DNA from: Flavobacterium cutihirudinis
Lineage (GTDB): Bacteria > Bacteroidota > Bacteroidia > Flavobacteriales > Flavobacteriaceae
Length of the DNA: 64,000 nt
Assembly (NCBI RefSeq): GCF_003385895.1
Contig: NZ_QRDQ01000007.1
Coordinates: 620,001 to 684,000 of the forward strand
Direction: 5' to 3'
Part shown: positions 34,531 to 42,179 of the stretch, one piece after another
Numbering within the stretch: position 1 is the first letter of the stretch
How the letters are laid out: every line of letters begins with the position of its first letter
Position numbers and translations under genes: made by a program
Notes under the pieces: model-generated
Told to the model about the DNA's origin: nothing
The model's input: the letters and a program-made list of their open reading frames with translations, nothing else
Database searches by the model: none

Positions 34531-35208
34531 TTATTCCTTTTGCTTTGGATTTAGTTTTAGTATACCTACAACAATCAGATATTGTGCCATAAGATACGTC
34601 AGCATGATAAAAAATGAACTTTTCTCAATTGAAAAGTAGAATTTGTTAATAGCCAGAATACTGTCCGAAATAACAAATATAATAGCTCCAGCCACGACAT
34701 ACAGATTACCTGGTTTTTTCCAAACCAAATAGCCATTAAAAGCAAATAAAAGCATGATTGAAATTACAGTAGCATAAACAATTACAGGGATTTTTAAATC
34801 CCCTAAACTTGGCAAAAGCAAAGTGAGCATTCCAACCAGATATAAGGCAATTGCGATACTGCCAATCCCAAATAAAGTTACGTTTCTCTTGATTTCTCCT
34901 TTAGTTTGTTTGTTAAAAAGTACACAATAAAGAATATGCGAAATTAGAAAGGAGACCAATCCTAATATGAAATAAATCTCACCTAAATCTGCAAAAAGCA
35001 ATATAACATCTCCAATCCAGGAAAAAAGTAACGTAAACAAAAGTAAATTTTGCGAAGGAAATTTTCTGTAAAAATAAGCGCCTAAACTTAAGAGCGGAAT
35101 TAAGGCCGGCTTTAGAAAACAATCTAAATTTTCATATCCAAGAAATAAAACAAGGAGATAAAAAATGCTAAAAATAATGTAGACTTTAAAAAATGTTGCG
35201 TTTCTCAT
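34531..35208 (-). CDS. YhhN family lysoplasmalogenase-like membrane protein
   Basis: A 225-residue protein with about eight transmembrane helices. YhhN/TMEM86 signatures are seen: LLFSWIGDVILLF, VVAGAIIFVISDSILAINKF, and the C-terminal MLTYLMAQYLIVVG. TMEM86-type enzymes hydrolyse the vinyl-ether bond of lysoplasmalogens to an aldehyde and a glycerophospho-base. The bacterial YhhN branch is less studied. It lies 7 bases after the alkylglycerol-monooxygenase-like gene, so the two form an operon, and both families act on ether lipids. Confidence 0.85.
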   Translation of the reverse strand: MRNATFFKVYIIFSIFYLLVLFLGYENLDCFLKPALIPLLSLGAYFYRKFPSQNLLLFTLLFSWIGDVILLFADLGEIYFILGLVSFLISHILYCVLFNKQTKGEIKRNVTLFGIGSIAIALYLVGMLTLLLPSLGDLKIPVIVYATVISIMLLFAFNGYLVWKKPGNLYVVAGAIIFVISDSILAINKFYFSIEKSSFFIMLTYLMAQYLIVVGILKLNPKQKE

Positions 35209-35215
35209 TTTGGGG

Positions 35216-36487
35216 TTACAAATTTATTGGTTGGTTTTGGGGTGTTTTAAAGTGGGTGGTTACAAAGAAAATCGTTGTTAAAAGCGAGATACTTAAATAA
35301 CCCAATATAATATAATTACTAAACGGAATGGTGTTGCTTAATCCAAACCAATCGCCATAGTAAGCTATAATTCCGGCTGCAATTAAAAATCGGAATCCTT
35401 CCCATAGTATAGCGTATTTACTCTTGTCCATCAATTCAGTATAACTGTAAATGGTTATAAGAATAAAGAAACCATAGATGAAAATATTGGGCAAGCCAAT
35501 TTTTGCAATATTATCAAATAAATAAGTAACAAATAAAAGTGTTATCAAAACTTGTGTCACAGACCAGTAAATAAGTTGTGGCGAATTTTGCGTTCCGTAT
35601 TTGTCGAAATCAAAAACGTTTTCAATTTTGTTAACCGGATATTTTTCTTCAAAATTTTCTGGTCGCCAGCCTGTAGGTTTAAACCAGATTGTAAACTTAT
35701 CTTGCCATCTTTCTGCTCGCCATGCATCGCTAATTAATAAAGCTAAATGCTGAAAATTTATCCGAATCGGATTCCAAGTATTTGCTGGTCTTGTTATACC
35801 AAAAACAGGTGGAACATCATCTAATTCGGCCTGAAAAGTACCGAAAAGTTTGTCCCAGAAAATAAAGATCTGAGAATGATTTTTGTCTAAATATTCAGGA
35901 TTAATGGCATGATGTACACGATGATGAGAAGGCGTAACCAAAATATGTTCAAGAAATCCCATTTTCTTGATATGTTTGGTGTGATACCAGAACTGTAAAA
36001 ACAAATGCAATGGTAAAGTAATGGCAATAACGGTTGCTGGAACGCCTAAAAGTGCGGCAGGAATCAATAAAAAAGTAAACAAATTTACCAAACTTGCAAT
36101 TGGCTGACGAAGTGCACAAGCAAGATTGAATTCTTCACTGCTGTGATGAATGGCGTGTTTGTTCCAGAAAAGATTGATTTGATGTGCCCATCGATGACTC
36201 CAATAGCCATAAAAATCAATTACAAAAAAAGCAATACAGTAGGAGAGAACATTAGCTTCTTGATGAAAAATGGCAATTTTAGAAACCATCCATTCATAAG
36301 ATATAAAAGTCAGGCTCAATCCCAAAACATCTTTTACAGAGTTTGTTATTCCTGAGCTAATGCTGGAAACGCTATCGATTAAAGGTGCAGTGTCGTCCTT
36401 TTTATAAATACCGTATATTTTTTCAATTATAATTAAAACTAAAAAAACAGGTGTAGCAATAATTAATATCTTTCCGTATTCTTCCAT
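35216..36487 (-). CDS. Fatty acid hydroxylase superfamily, alkylglycerol monooxygenase-like
   Basis: A 423-residue membrane di-iron protein. The histidine cluster of the family is complete: HRWAHQ, NKHAIHHSSEEFNL and SHHRVHH. Beyond that, ALRQP after the second box, FWDKLFGTFQAELDDVPP and FGITRPANTWNP match the alkylglycerol monooxygenase (TMEM195) branch more than C-5 sterol desaturases. Such an enzyme would cleave the O-alkyl bond of glyceryl ethers with oxygen and a reduced pterin. A further block of helices lies at about 300-415. It starts the operon with the lysoplasmalogenase-like gene. The exact substrate in this bacterium is inferred. Confidence 0.85.
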   Translation of the reverse strand: MEEYGKILIIATPVFLVLIIIEKIYGIYKKDDTAPLIDSVSSISSGITNSVKDVLGLSLTFISYEWMVSKIAIFHQEANVLSYCIAFFVIDFYGYWSHRWAHQINLFWNKHAIHHSSEEFNLACALRQPIASLVNLFTFLLIPAALLGVPATVIAITLPLHLFLQFWYHTKHIKKMGFLEHILVTPSHHRVHHAINPEYLDKNHSQIFIFWDKLFGTFQAELDDVPPVFGITRPANTWNPIRINFQHLALLISDAWRAERWQDKFTIWFKPTGWRPENFEEKYPVNKIENVFDFDKYGTQNSPQLIYWSVTQVLITLLFVTYLFDNIAKIGLPNIFIYGFFILITIYSYTELMDKSKYAILWEGFRFLIAAGIIAYYGDWFGLSNTIPFSNYIILGYLSISLLTTIFFVTTHFKTPQNQPINL

Positions 36488-36538
36488 AAAAAAACATTCT
36501 ATTTTATTTCAAATATAGAATAAAATAGAATGTTTTTT
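36488..36538 (-). terminator. clpS terminator
   Basis: AACATTCTATTTTATT pairs with AATAAAATAGAATGTT around a 10-base loop, with A and T runs on either side. It lies directly after clpS (stop at 36552) and just upstream of the hydroxylase start. Confidence 0.85.
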
Positions 36539-36551
36539 AAATTATTTGTAT

Positions 36552-36827
36552 TTAAACAATTTCGGCGCTAAGTCCAGCTTCCAAAAGTTGTGTACATTGA
36601 GGTTTTAGTTTGTCTATCGGACCCGTTTTTACGGTGCATTTTCCGTTGTAATGTACAATTAAGGAACATTGTTCTGCTTGTTCAGCCGTGTGGTTGCAAA
36701 CGCGCATCAAAGTATCAATAACGTGGTCAAATGTATTTACATCGTCGTTGTACATAATGATTTCGTTATTAAAACCTGTCGCTTCTTTTTCCCGAACTCT
36801 TTCTCTTACTTTTTCTTTAGTACTCAT
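36552..36827 (-). CDS. clpS: ATP-dependent Clp protease adaptor ClpS
   Basis: A 91-residue adaptor that hands N-degron proteins to the ClpAP/ClpCP protease. The core is intact: EIIMYNDDVNTFDHVIDTL, HTAEQAEQCSLIVHYNGKC and the C-terminal LEAGLSAEIV. The Asn-Asp of YNDD and the following helix form the N-end-recognition pocket. It starts 35 bases after prmA and shares its transcript, an arrangement common in flavobacteria. It ends in a strong hairpin. Confidence 0.95.
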   Translation of the reverse strand: MSTKEKVRERVREKEATGFNNEIIMYNDDVNTFDHVIDTLMRVCNHTAEQAEQCSLIVHYNGKCTVKTGPIDKLKPQCTQLLEAGLSAEIV

Positions 36828-36862
36828 CTTGTCTAGTTTTTGTACTTTGTAATTACTAATAA

Positions 36863-37696
36863 CTAATTTACGTATTTTAATGAAACCCAGTTGTTTCTTT
36901 GAAGCTTTTTAACATACGTTAACCCTTTTTCAACGCAAGAAGCATCAATAAAAGGAATGTCTTCTTCATAAAAACCACTGAAAAGAATAATTCCTTTTGG
37001 GTTTAAAGCATCAACGTAAGCCTGCATATCGTTCAACAAAATATTTCTGTTGATATTCGCAATAATTAAATCGTATTTTTTTCCTGCCAACAAAGCAGCA
37101 TCACCTTCGTAAACGCTAATATGCTTGCAATTATTACGCTCAGCATTTTCAATAGAATTCAGATAACACCAGTTGTCAATATCAATGGCATCGATTGGTT
37201 CAGCGCCTTTCATTTCGGCTAAAATGGCCAAAATTGCAGTACCGCAACCCATATCTAAAGTTTTAAGACCTTTCACATCCATTTCAAGTAAATGCTGAAT
37301 CATCATGTGTGTTGTTTCATGATGTCCGGTTCCAAAACTCATTTTTGGTTCAATTAAGATATCAAATTCAGCATCAGTTTTTGGGTGAAAAGGAGCGCGA
37401 ACATGACATTTTCCATCAACATCAATTGGTTCAAAGTTTTTCTCCCATTCTTCATTCCAGTTTACCTGATCAATTTCTTCAATGGTATATTCAATTTTAA
37501 ATTCTTCCGATTGTAAAATATAAATATCATCCAGAATATTCTCATCCCATAAATCTTTCTTCACAAAAGCTGAAATTCCGTTTTCTGTTTCAGTAAAACT
37601 TTCAAACGCTTTTTCTCCCAATTCTGCAACTAAAATTTCTGAACCAAGTTCTTTCGGTTCAATTGTAAAATGATATCCTAAATATATATTCGACAT
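36863..37696 (-). CDS. prmA: Ribosomal protein L11 methyltransferase
   Basis: A 277-residue S-adenosylmethionine-dependent enzyme that trimethylates ribosomal protein L11. An N-terminal substrate-recognition domain (about 1-110, ending WNEEWEKNFEPI) leads to a Rossmann domain with SFGTGHHETTHMM, LDMGCGTAILAI, IDIDNWCYLNS and the catalytic-site DLIIANINRNILL. Length is normal. A perfect -7 element (TACCTTTG, minus strand, 37711-37718) is 14 bases ahead of the ATG, giving a very short leader. clpS is downstream in the same operon. Confidence 0.95.
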   Translation of the reverse strand: MSNIYLGYHFTIEPKELGSEILVAELGEKAFESFTETENGISAFVKKDLWDENILDDIYILQSEEFKIEYTIEEIDQVNWNEEWEKNFEPIDVDGKCHVRAPFHPKTDAEFDILIEPKMSFGTGHHETTHMMIQHLLEMDVKGLKTLDMGCGTAILAILAEMKGAEPIDAIDIDNWCYLNSIENAERNNCKHISVYEGDAALLAGKKYDLIIANINRNILLNDMQAYVDALNPKGIILFSGFYEEDIPFIDASCVEKGLTYVKKLQRNNWVSLKYVN

Positions 37697-37710
37697 AAAT
37701 AATTTTTTTG

Positions 37711-37718
37711 CAAAGGTA
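37711..37718 (-). promoter_or_regulatory. -7 promoter element of prmA-clpS
   Basis: The minus strand reads TACCTTTG, matching TAnnTTTG, 14 bases ahead of the prmA start. No convincing TTG is seen at the expected upstream distance. Confidence 0.55.
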
Positions 37719-37784
37719 AGAATAGAAAGCAGAAGTAACTTATAAATCTAGAAGAACATTGATAATTTAAGAATTATTTAAAAC

Positions 37785-37816
37785 AAAAAAGTGTTTGCAT
37801 CAGCAAACACTTTTTT
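37785..37816 (-). terminator. tpiA terminator
   Basis: AAAAAAGTGTTTGC pairs with GCAAACACTTTTTT around the loop ATCA: 14 pairs with T tails on both strands. It lies about 90 bases after the tpiA stop, beyond the heptamer repeat. Confidence 0.9.
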
Positions 37817-37833
37817 TTATAATGTAAGATTTC

Positions 37834-37903
37834 AAAATCTAAAATCTAAAATCTAAAATCTAAAATCTAAAATCTAAAATCTAAAATCTAAAATCTAAAA
37901 TCT
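37834..37903. repeat. Tandem repeat, ten perfect copies of AAAATCT
   Basis: Ten uninterrupted 7-base units fill 37834-37903, starting 4 bases past the tpiA stop codon and inside its 3' untranslated region. There are no spacers. A perfect heptamer array of this sort can change length by slippage. Its transcript would be a run of UUUUAGA ahead of the terminator hairpin. Confidence 0.95.
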
Positions 37904-37907
37904 AAAA

Positions 37908-38660
37908 TTAGATAGCAGTTACAATTGCTAAGAAATCATCAGCTTTTAAAGCAGCACCTCCAATTAAACCACCATCTACGTCTGGTTTAGAGAAAATTTC
38001 TTTTGCATTGTCTGGTTTTACAGAACCACCATACAAAATAGAAACTTCATCAGCGATTTCAGCTCCAAAAGCTTTACGAATAGTTTCTCTGATGAATTCG
38101 TGCATTTCCTGCGCTTGTTCTGGTGAAGCTGTTTCTCCGGTTCCGATAGCCCAAACTGGCTCGTAAGCTAAAACAACTTTAGACCAAGATTCTTTTGCAA
38201 TGTGGAATAATCCGTCACGTAATTGGTTTTCAACAATATTGAAATGATTTCCTGATTGACGGTCTTTTAATTCTTCTCCAAAACAGAAAATAACAGTCAT
38301 GTCATGTTTCAAAGCAGTGTCAACTTTGTTTGCGATCAATGCATCTGTTTCGTGGAAAATAGCTCTGCGCTCTGAGTGACCTAGAATTACAGTATTAACA
38401 CCAATGCTTGTCAACATATCAGCAGAAATTTCTCCTGTAAAAGCACCACCTTCAGCTTGGTGAACGTTTTGTGCAGAAACACTGATTGTAGTGTTTTTTA
38501 CTTTTGCAGCAGCAGCTTGTAAGTTTACAAATGTTGGTGCTACAATTACCTGTGCAGTAGTTTGTGCTGGTATTTTAGTGATTAATTCGCTTAATAATTC
38601 TTCAGTCTGTGCTGCGTTTTTATGCATTTTCCAGTTTCCTGCAACAATCTTTTTTCTCAT
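37908..38660 (-). CDS. tpiA: Triose-phosphate isomerase
   Basis: A 250-residue TIM barrel that interconverts dihydroxyacetone phosphate and glyceraldehyde-3-phosphate in glycolysis. Catalytic residues are all visible: Lys in AGNWKMHKN, His in ILGHSERR and Glu in VLAYEPVWAIGTGE, plus the phosphate loop ILYGGSVKPDN and GGLIGGAAL. It lies 52 bases downstream of a TlpA-like gene and probably shares its promoter. A heptamer repeat and terminator follow. Confidence 0.98.
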   Translation of the reverse strand: MRKKIVAGNWKMHKNAAQTEELLSELITKIPAQTTAQVIVAPTFVNLQAAAAKVKNTTISVSAQNVHQAEGGAFTGEISADMLTSIGVNTVILGHSERRAIFHETDALIANKVDTALKHDMTVIFCFGEELKDRQSGNHFNIVENQLRDGLFHIAKESWSKVVLAYEPVWAIGTGETASPEQAQEMHEFIRETIRKAFGAEIADEVSILYGGSVKPDNAKEIFSKPDVDGGLIGGAALKADDFLAIVTAI

Positions 38661-38712
38661 TTTGGTAGTTTTTATTATTCTTTTAATTTTTTGTTTTTGT
38701 GGTAATTACAGA

Positions 38713-39210
38713 TTATTTTAAACCTTGTAATGTTGCGTTTATTTTATCGAAATCAGTTTCGATTGCGCGGTACAATACAATTTTTCCGGTTTTGTCAACA
38801 ATGATATATCTTGGAATCCAATCTAAATCGATCGCTTTTCCAAAAACACCTTTCATTCCGTCATTCATCATATAATGATCACCTTTGTTTAATTCGTGTT
38901 TTTCGATTCCGGCTTTCCATTTATCAGCAGTTTTGTCAGCTGAAAGAAATAGGTACGAAACATCAGGATTATTTGCTTGTAATTCTTTTACTTTTGGCAT
39001 TGCTTTTACGCAGTCGCCACACCATGAAGCCCAAACCTCAATAACTAAAGTTTTTCCTTTGTATTTTTTTAAAATGTTTTTGAAAGAAACCTGACTTCCA
39101 TCTGAAGCTAATAATTTTTCAGACAATGCCTCTTTTGAAAACTCAGTTTTTTGAGCCTGAGAACATGAAAATGTAATAAACGCAATAACGACTAGGGCTA
39201 ACTGTTTCAT
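38713..39210 (-). CDS. TlpA-like thioredoxin-fold lipoprotein
   Basis: A 165-residue exported thiol-disulfide protein. The leader MKQLALVVIAFITFSCSQAQ has a lipobox-like Cys16. The thioredoxin fold has LVIEVWASWCGDCVKAMPK with Cys64 and Cys67, YLFLSADKTADKWK, and the cis-Pro strand DWIPRYIIVDKTG. Role in the envelope is reductive; target unknown. A full promoter (TTTG, 18 bases, TAACTTTG) precedes it, and tpiA follows on the same strand, so this gene heads the tlpA-tpiA transcript. Confidence 0.88.
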   Translation of the reverse strand: MKQLALVVIAFITFSCSQAQKTEFSKEALSEKLLASDGSQVSFKNILKKYKGKTLVIEVWASWCGDCVKAMPKVKELQANNPDVSYLFLSADKTADKWKAGIEKHELNKGDHYMMNDGMKGVFGKAIDLDWIPRYIIVDKTGKIVLYRAIETDFDKINATLQGLK

Positions 39211-39248
39211 ATTTTATTTTAATTATTTTTTATTAAGTACTGAATTCA

Positions 39249-39278
39249 CAAAGTTAATCAAACAAATGGAATGCCAAA
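39249..39278 (-). promoter_or_regulatory. Promoter of the tlpA-tpiA transcript
   Basis: On the minus strand TTTG (39275-39278), an 18-base spacer and TAACTTTG (39249-39256) make a full Bacteroidota promoter, 38 bases ahead of the ATG at 39210. Confidence 0.75.
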
Positions 39279-39478
39279 TGGAGATTAACAAAATTTGAAG
39301 AGTCGTTTATTTTATCACAAAACTGCAGTTTTGGGTTAGAAAAAGCGGAATGAAATCGTAATAGTAGACGCAAAATCCATTCGTTTTTTAGAATGTTATT
39401 TTGAAAAGGCTATTAAATATTTAAAATTTCTGACTTGATAGAGCTTTTAGATTAAAAAAAACGTCAGCGGTTAATCAA

Positions 39479-39515
39479 AAAAAGCTTCAATAAATATATT
39501 TTACTGAAGCTTTTT
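39479..39515 (-). terminator. Terminator downstream of the alpha/beta-hydrolase gene
   Basis: AAAAAGCTTCA (39479-39489) pairs with TGAAGCTTTTT (39505-39515), followed on the minus strand by a T run. It sits 20 bases after the second, presumably original stop of the hydrolase frame. Confidence 0.8.
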
Positions 39516-39601
39516 AAAGTATTTAATTTCGATGTTTAATTCAAATCATAATTGCCGTTTGCCCATTTTTTGCTTGGAGCAATCCAATTGTCGGCAGCTT
39601 T

Positions 39602-40195
39602 TTATAAAAATCCGTGTTTTAGACCTGTATTCAGTTCAATTTCTTTGAAATGATTGACTTTAAGTTTTGAAGTTTCTTTTCTTTTAATTGCCGAAACGCC
39701 ATAAATATCTGATTTTTCGTAAATGGTTAAAATGTTTCCACAAAAGTTGATTTCCGGAAATTTTTCTATGTCCGTATCCATAAAACAACCTATAAAAACA
39801 AAATTCATATCTGGATTAGCAACAAAAGTCGAAACAAATTGTGCAATATAACCACCTTTTGAAGTTCCAATTACGGTAATATGGTTTGGAGGAACACCTT
39901 GCTTAAGAAGTTTTTTAACCTGTTTTGCTATTTTTTCAGCATAGTCGTACGCATCTGTATTGTTCTTTCTAATTTCACTGTAAACAATAAAGTTGTCCTT
40001 TCTAAAAGAAGCTAAAATCTCGTTGTATTCAGCTTTTCCATATTCCGGATGAGGTACATTTAAAGGATTTTGTTCTATGTAGGCATTGTGTAGAAAGAAA
40101 ATGTAACGTTGGTCTTTATTGGTTTGACTAAAAGTAGTAATTGAAAAAAAAGAAATAAGTAAAAATGAGAAATATAATTTTTGAAATTGTCGCAT
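39602..40195 (-). CDS. Exported alpha/beta-hydrolase, C-terminally shortened by a nonsense codon
   Basis: A 197-residue exported protein (signal ending in FFSITTFSQ) with an alpha/beta-hydrolase core: the nucleophile elbow GTSKGGYIAQF and a final His in LKHGF. The frame stops at a TAA at 39602-39604 but stays open for 21 more codons (KAADNWIAPSKKWANGNYD, then LN) to a TAA at 39536-39538, followed by a proper terminator. The extension is Trp-rich and reads as the true C-terminus, so TAA probably replaced a Tyr codon (TAT or TAC). The catalytic His precedes the stop, so some activity may remain. Substrate unknown. Confidence 0.7.
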   Translation of the reverse strand: MRQFQKLYFSFLLISFFSITTFSQTNKDQRYIFFLHNAYIEQNPLNVPHPEYGKAEYNEILASFRKDNFIVYSEIRKNNTDAYDYAEKIAKQVKKLLKQGVPPNHITVIGTSKGGYIAQFVSTFVANPDMNFVFIGCFMDTDIEKFPEINFCGNILTIYEKSDIYGVSAIKRKETSKLKVNHFKEIELNTGLKHGFL

Positions 40196-40217
40196 ATAGT
40201 ATATAATTTTTGGCCAT

Positions 40218-40245
40218 AAAAAAAGTCCAGTTGATGTCGGACTTT
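40218..40245 (-). terminator. Terminator of the DUF6934 cassette
   Basis: AAAGTCC (40222-40228) pairs with GGACTTT (40239-40245); read on the minus strand a T run follows. It lies about 20 bases after the stop of the 50-residue ORF. Confidence 0.75.
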
Positions 40246-40265
40246 AATAAGTTACAATTTTGATT

Positions 40266-40418
40266 TTATAAATTTATATTAAAGGTAAGCTTATTAATCT
40301 CTTCTTGTTTACCTGATTCTATAATTTTTAAATTGTCTAATTTTCTATCAATTTTTATTTTAGAATTAGTAGAAGCATTTTTAATTTCAGCTGAAACTTT
40401 CTTGACTGTAGTTTTCAT
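40266..40418 (-). CDS. Small 50-residue protein overlapping the DUF6934 gene
   Basis: The frame runs from the ATG at 40418 to a TAA at 40266: MKTTVKKVSAEIKN at the start, Lys-rich, ending INKLTFNINL. It is predicted helical and soluble with no signal peptide. Its ATG overlaps the TGA of the DUF6934 gene (ATGA), the classic sign of translational coupling, and a terminator follows. That coupling, rather than any recognised motif, is the reason I call it a gene. It may be the small partner of a two-gene module such as a toxin-antitoxin pair; no evidence beyond layout. Confidence 0.6.
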   Translation of the reverse strand: MKTTVKKVSAEIKNASTNSKIKIDRKLDNLKIIESGKQEEINKLTFNINL

Positions 40419-40888
40419 AATTCTTTTCTTTTAATGATAAAACCAAAAAAATCTCCATTTACTTGGAAAGGAGCACTAATAACATTTCCAAACTCATTCT
40501 TTATTGCTCCAAAGATAATGAAAGTTTCGGATAATTCTTCTAAATTAATTGAGATGGCTCTTCTATATAAACGTGTTCTTCCTAGTGTACTGCCTTTAAA
40601 AAAGACAATCTTTTCGGGATATTTTTCTGTGAAAATATAAACCGATTTAGCAACTGTTGCTAAAATCATATTTCTATCCCCATTGTTTGTAATTATCGAA
40701 TCGTCTATGGCATATTTTTTATTAACTGCATTATAAATTAAATCTCCAAATGCTAAATTGTAGATTTCTTTAGATTGAGTTGGACTAAAAATTATGACTT
40801 TCTTTATTTCTCCGTTTGGACCATTACTTTTAAATTCAAAAATAGATGTTTCAGTATTTCTGTAGAGTTCATATTGCGAATGTTTCAT
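40415..40888 (-). CDS. DUF6934 family protein
   Basis: A 157-residue soluble protein that I recognise as the Bacteroidota family DUF6934. Conserved stretches are YELYRNTETSIFEFKSNGP near the N-terminus, NGDRNMILATVAKSVYIF, and FFKGSTLGRTRLYRRAISINL with a cluster of Arg and Lys. Function is unknown. The gene overlaps a 50-residue ORF by the ATGA motif and the pair has its own terminator, so they form an independent module. It interrupts a gene neighbourhood (DUF1599, BT_3928-type, tpiA) that is usually continuous in the phylum. Confidence 0.8.
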   Translation of the reverse strand: MKHSQYELYRNTETSIFEFKSNGPNGEIKKVIIFSPTQSKEIYNLAFGDLIYNAVNKKYAIDDSIITNNGDRNMILATVAKSVYIFTEKYPEKIVFFKGSTLGRTRLYRRAISINLEELSETFIIFGAIKNEFGNVISAPFQVNGDFFGFIIKRKEL

Positions 40889-40929
40889 TATCTTGATGTG
40901 ATTCGCGAAAATACGAAATTTAAGTAAAA

Positions 40930-40958
40930 AAAAAGCTACAAATACATTTATAGCTTTT
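40930..40958 (-). terminator. Terminator of the BT_3928-type gene
   Basis: AAAAGCTACAAAT pairs with ATTTATAGCTTTT (one G-U pair); on the minus strand it ends in a long T run about 25 bases after the gene. Confidence 0.85.
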
Positions 40959-40983
40959 AGTTTATTATTACGTTATTGTTATC

Positions 40984-42084
40984 TTACAATTTCAAATCAT
41001 CAACATCATTATAATGTACTTTCTGAACAATAGTTCCGTTGTGAAGTACTACAATACTTGGATTTGCTCTTTCAACTGTTTTTAAAGCGGTTGCATCACA
41101 GAAATAGAAATCGGTATCCAAACCATATTGTTTTTTTGCTTTTGCAATTTCGTCAGCGCCCGAAGCAGTCATTGCAACCACTTTATAGCCTTTTGCTTTA
41201 GCATCAGCGGAAACTTTAGCCAGTTTTTTCATTCCGGCTGCTTCAGATAAAGCTAAATCGTATGTAACAAAAATCACTAATTTTGGTTCTTTTAATAATT
41301 CTTCTTTATAATCGGAATCATCTTTTGTCATGGTAAAATCATGAATTGGAGGAATATAGCCTTCTGTAATAACTTTGTCCTTACGGTCAACAAAAGTTGC
41401 GCCTTCAGGAATATTCATTAAATCTTTCTCGGTAAATTCTTTGTCGACACCGTTTACTTTGTAAATAAAAATCATTTCAACCACCGATTTTGGTGCACCT
41501 TCCGGAATTTCCATTCCTTTCTCAATATTTGTTCCAACTTTATAAGGACGGAAATCTTTTATCGGATTATGATTTAATACCCAAACAGCCATTAAAGCAC
41601 ATAAAACAACACTTACATACACCGCAAAGTTTGTTTTTGGAGTGTCGAATAATGGTTTTATTAGTTTTTGATTGAAGAATAAAATCAAAATAAAGAATAA
41701 TAAAACAACATCTTTTGTGAATGATTGCCAAGGTGTTAAGTGTAATGCATCACCAAAACAACCACAATCTTTTACAACATCAAAATAAGCAGAGTAGAAG
41801 GTAAGGAAAGTGAAGAAAACAATTAAAAGTAATAAAGCCCAAATCGTTAGTTTTGATTTGTAGCCAACCAATAACATTACACCTAAAACTACTTCCAGAA
41901 TTACTAAAAATACTGCTAATCCTAAAGCCAAAGGTTCTAAAAATGGCATATTGAAAACCGGTTCGCTAAAATATTCAGCCAGTTTATAAGAGAAACCAAC
42001 GGGATCGTTCAGTTTGATTAATCCAGAAATGATAAATAAAACGCCGACAAATAATCGGGAAAATTGAGTAATGATGTTTTTCAT
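40984..42084 (-). CDS. BT_3928-type protein: DoxX/MauE-like membrane domain plus thioredoxin-like domain without CxxC
   Basis: A 366-residue inner-membrane protein. Residues 1-140 hold four helices of the DoxX/MauE type, with the paired cysteines in VVKDCGCFGDALHLTPWQS characteristic of MauE-like methylamine/redox proteins; a further helix is at about 150-170. The rest is periplasmic and ends in a thioredoxin-like domain (about 255-366, KLVIFVTYDLALSEAAGM) in which both redox Cys are missing. The family is found next to DUF1599 and tpiA across Bacteroidota, as here. A role in disulfide or electron transfer is plausible but unproven. Confidence 0.85.
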   Translation of the reverse strand: MKNIITQFSRLFVGVLFIISGLIKLNDPVGFSYKLAEYFSEPVFNMPFLEPLALGLAVFLVILEVVLGVMLLVGYKSKLTIWALLLLIVFFTFLTFYSAYFDVVKDCGCFGDALHLTPWQSFTKDVVLLFFILILFFNQKLIKPLFDTPKTNFAVYVSVVLCALMAVWVLNHNPIKDFRPYKVGTNIEKGMEIPEGAPKSVVEMIFIYKVNGVDKEFTEKDLMNIPEGATFVDRKDKVITEGYIPPIHDFTMTKDDSDYKEELLKEPKLVIFVTYDLALSEAAGMKKLAKVSADAKAKGYKVVAMTASGADEIAKAKKQYGLDTDFYFCDATALKTVERANPSIVVLHNGTIVQKVHYNDVDDLKL

Positions 42085-42179
42085 GAGAATTTATTTGGGA
42101 TTTTTTTTGCCACGAATTTTACGAATTGATTTGTGAAATTGCTTCGCCTGTTCGCTATCGCTCGGGTCGTGGCAGACTT

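Larger units (their letters stand above)
39211..39535. other. Intergenic stretch of about 325 bases
   Basis: No gene is seen. It holds the promoter of the TlpA-like gene (39249-39278), a perfect 16-base palindrome CAAAACTGCAGTTTTG (39318-39333) and a terminator hairpin at 39479-39515 for the hydrolase gene that enters from the right. Confidence 0.7.

Noticed and set aside
37834-37903. Possible CRISPR-like array
   Set aside because: The unit is only 7 bases, there are no spacers and no cas genes nearby; it is a simple tandem repeat.
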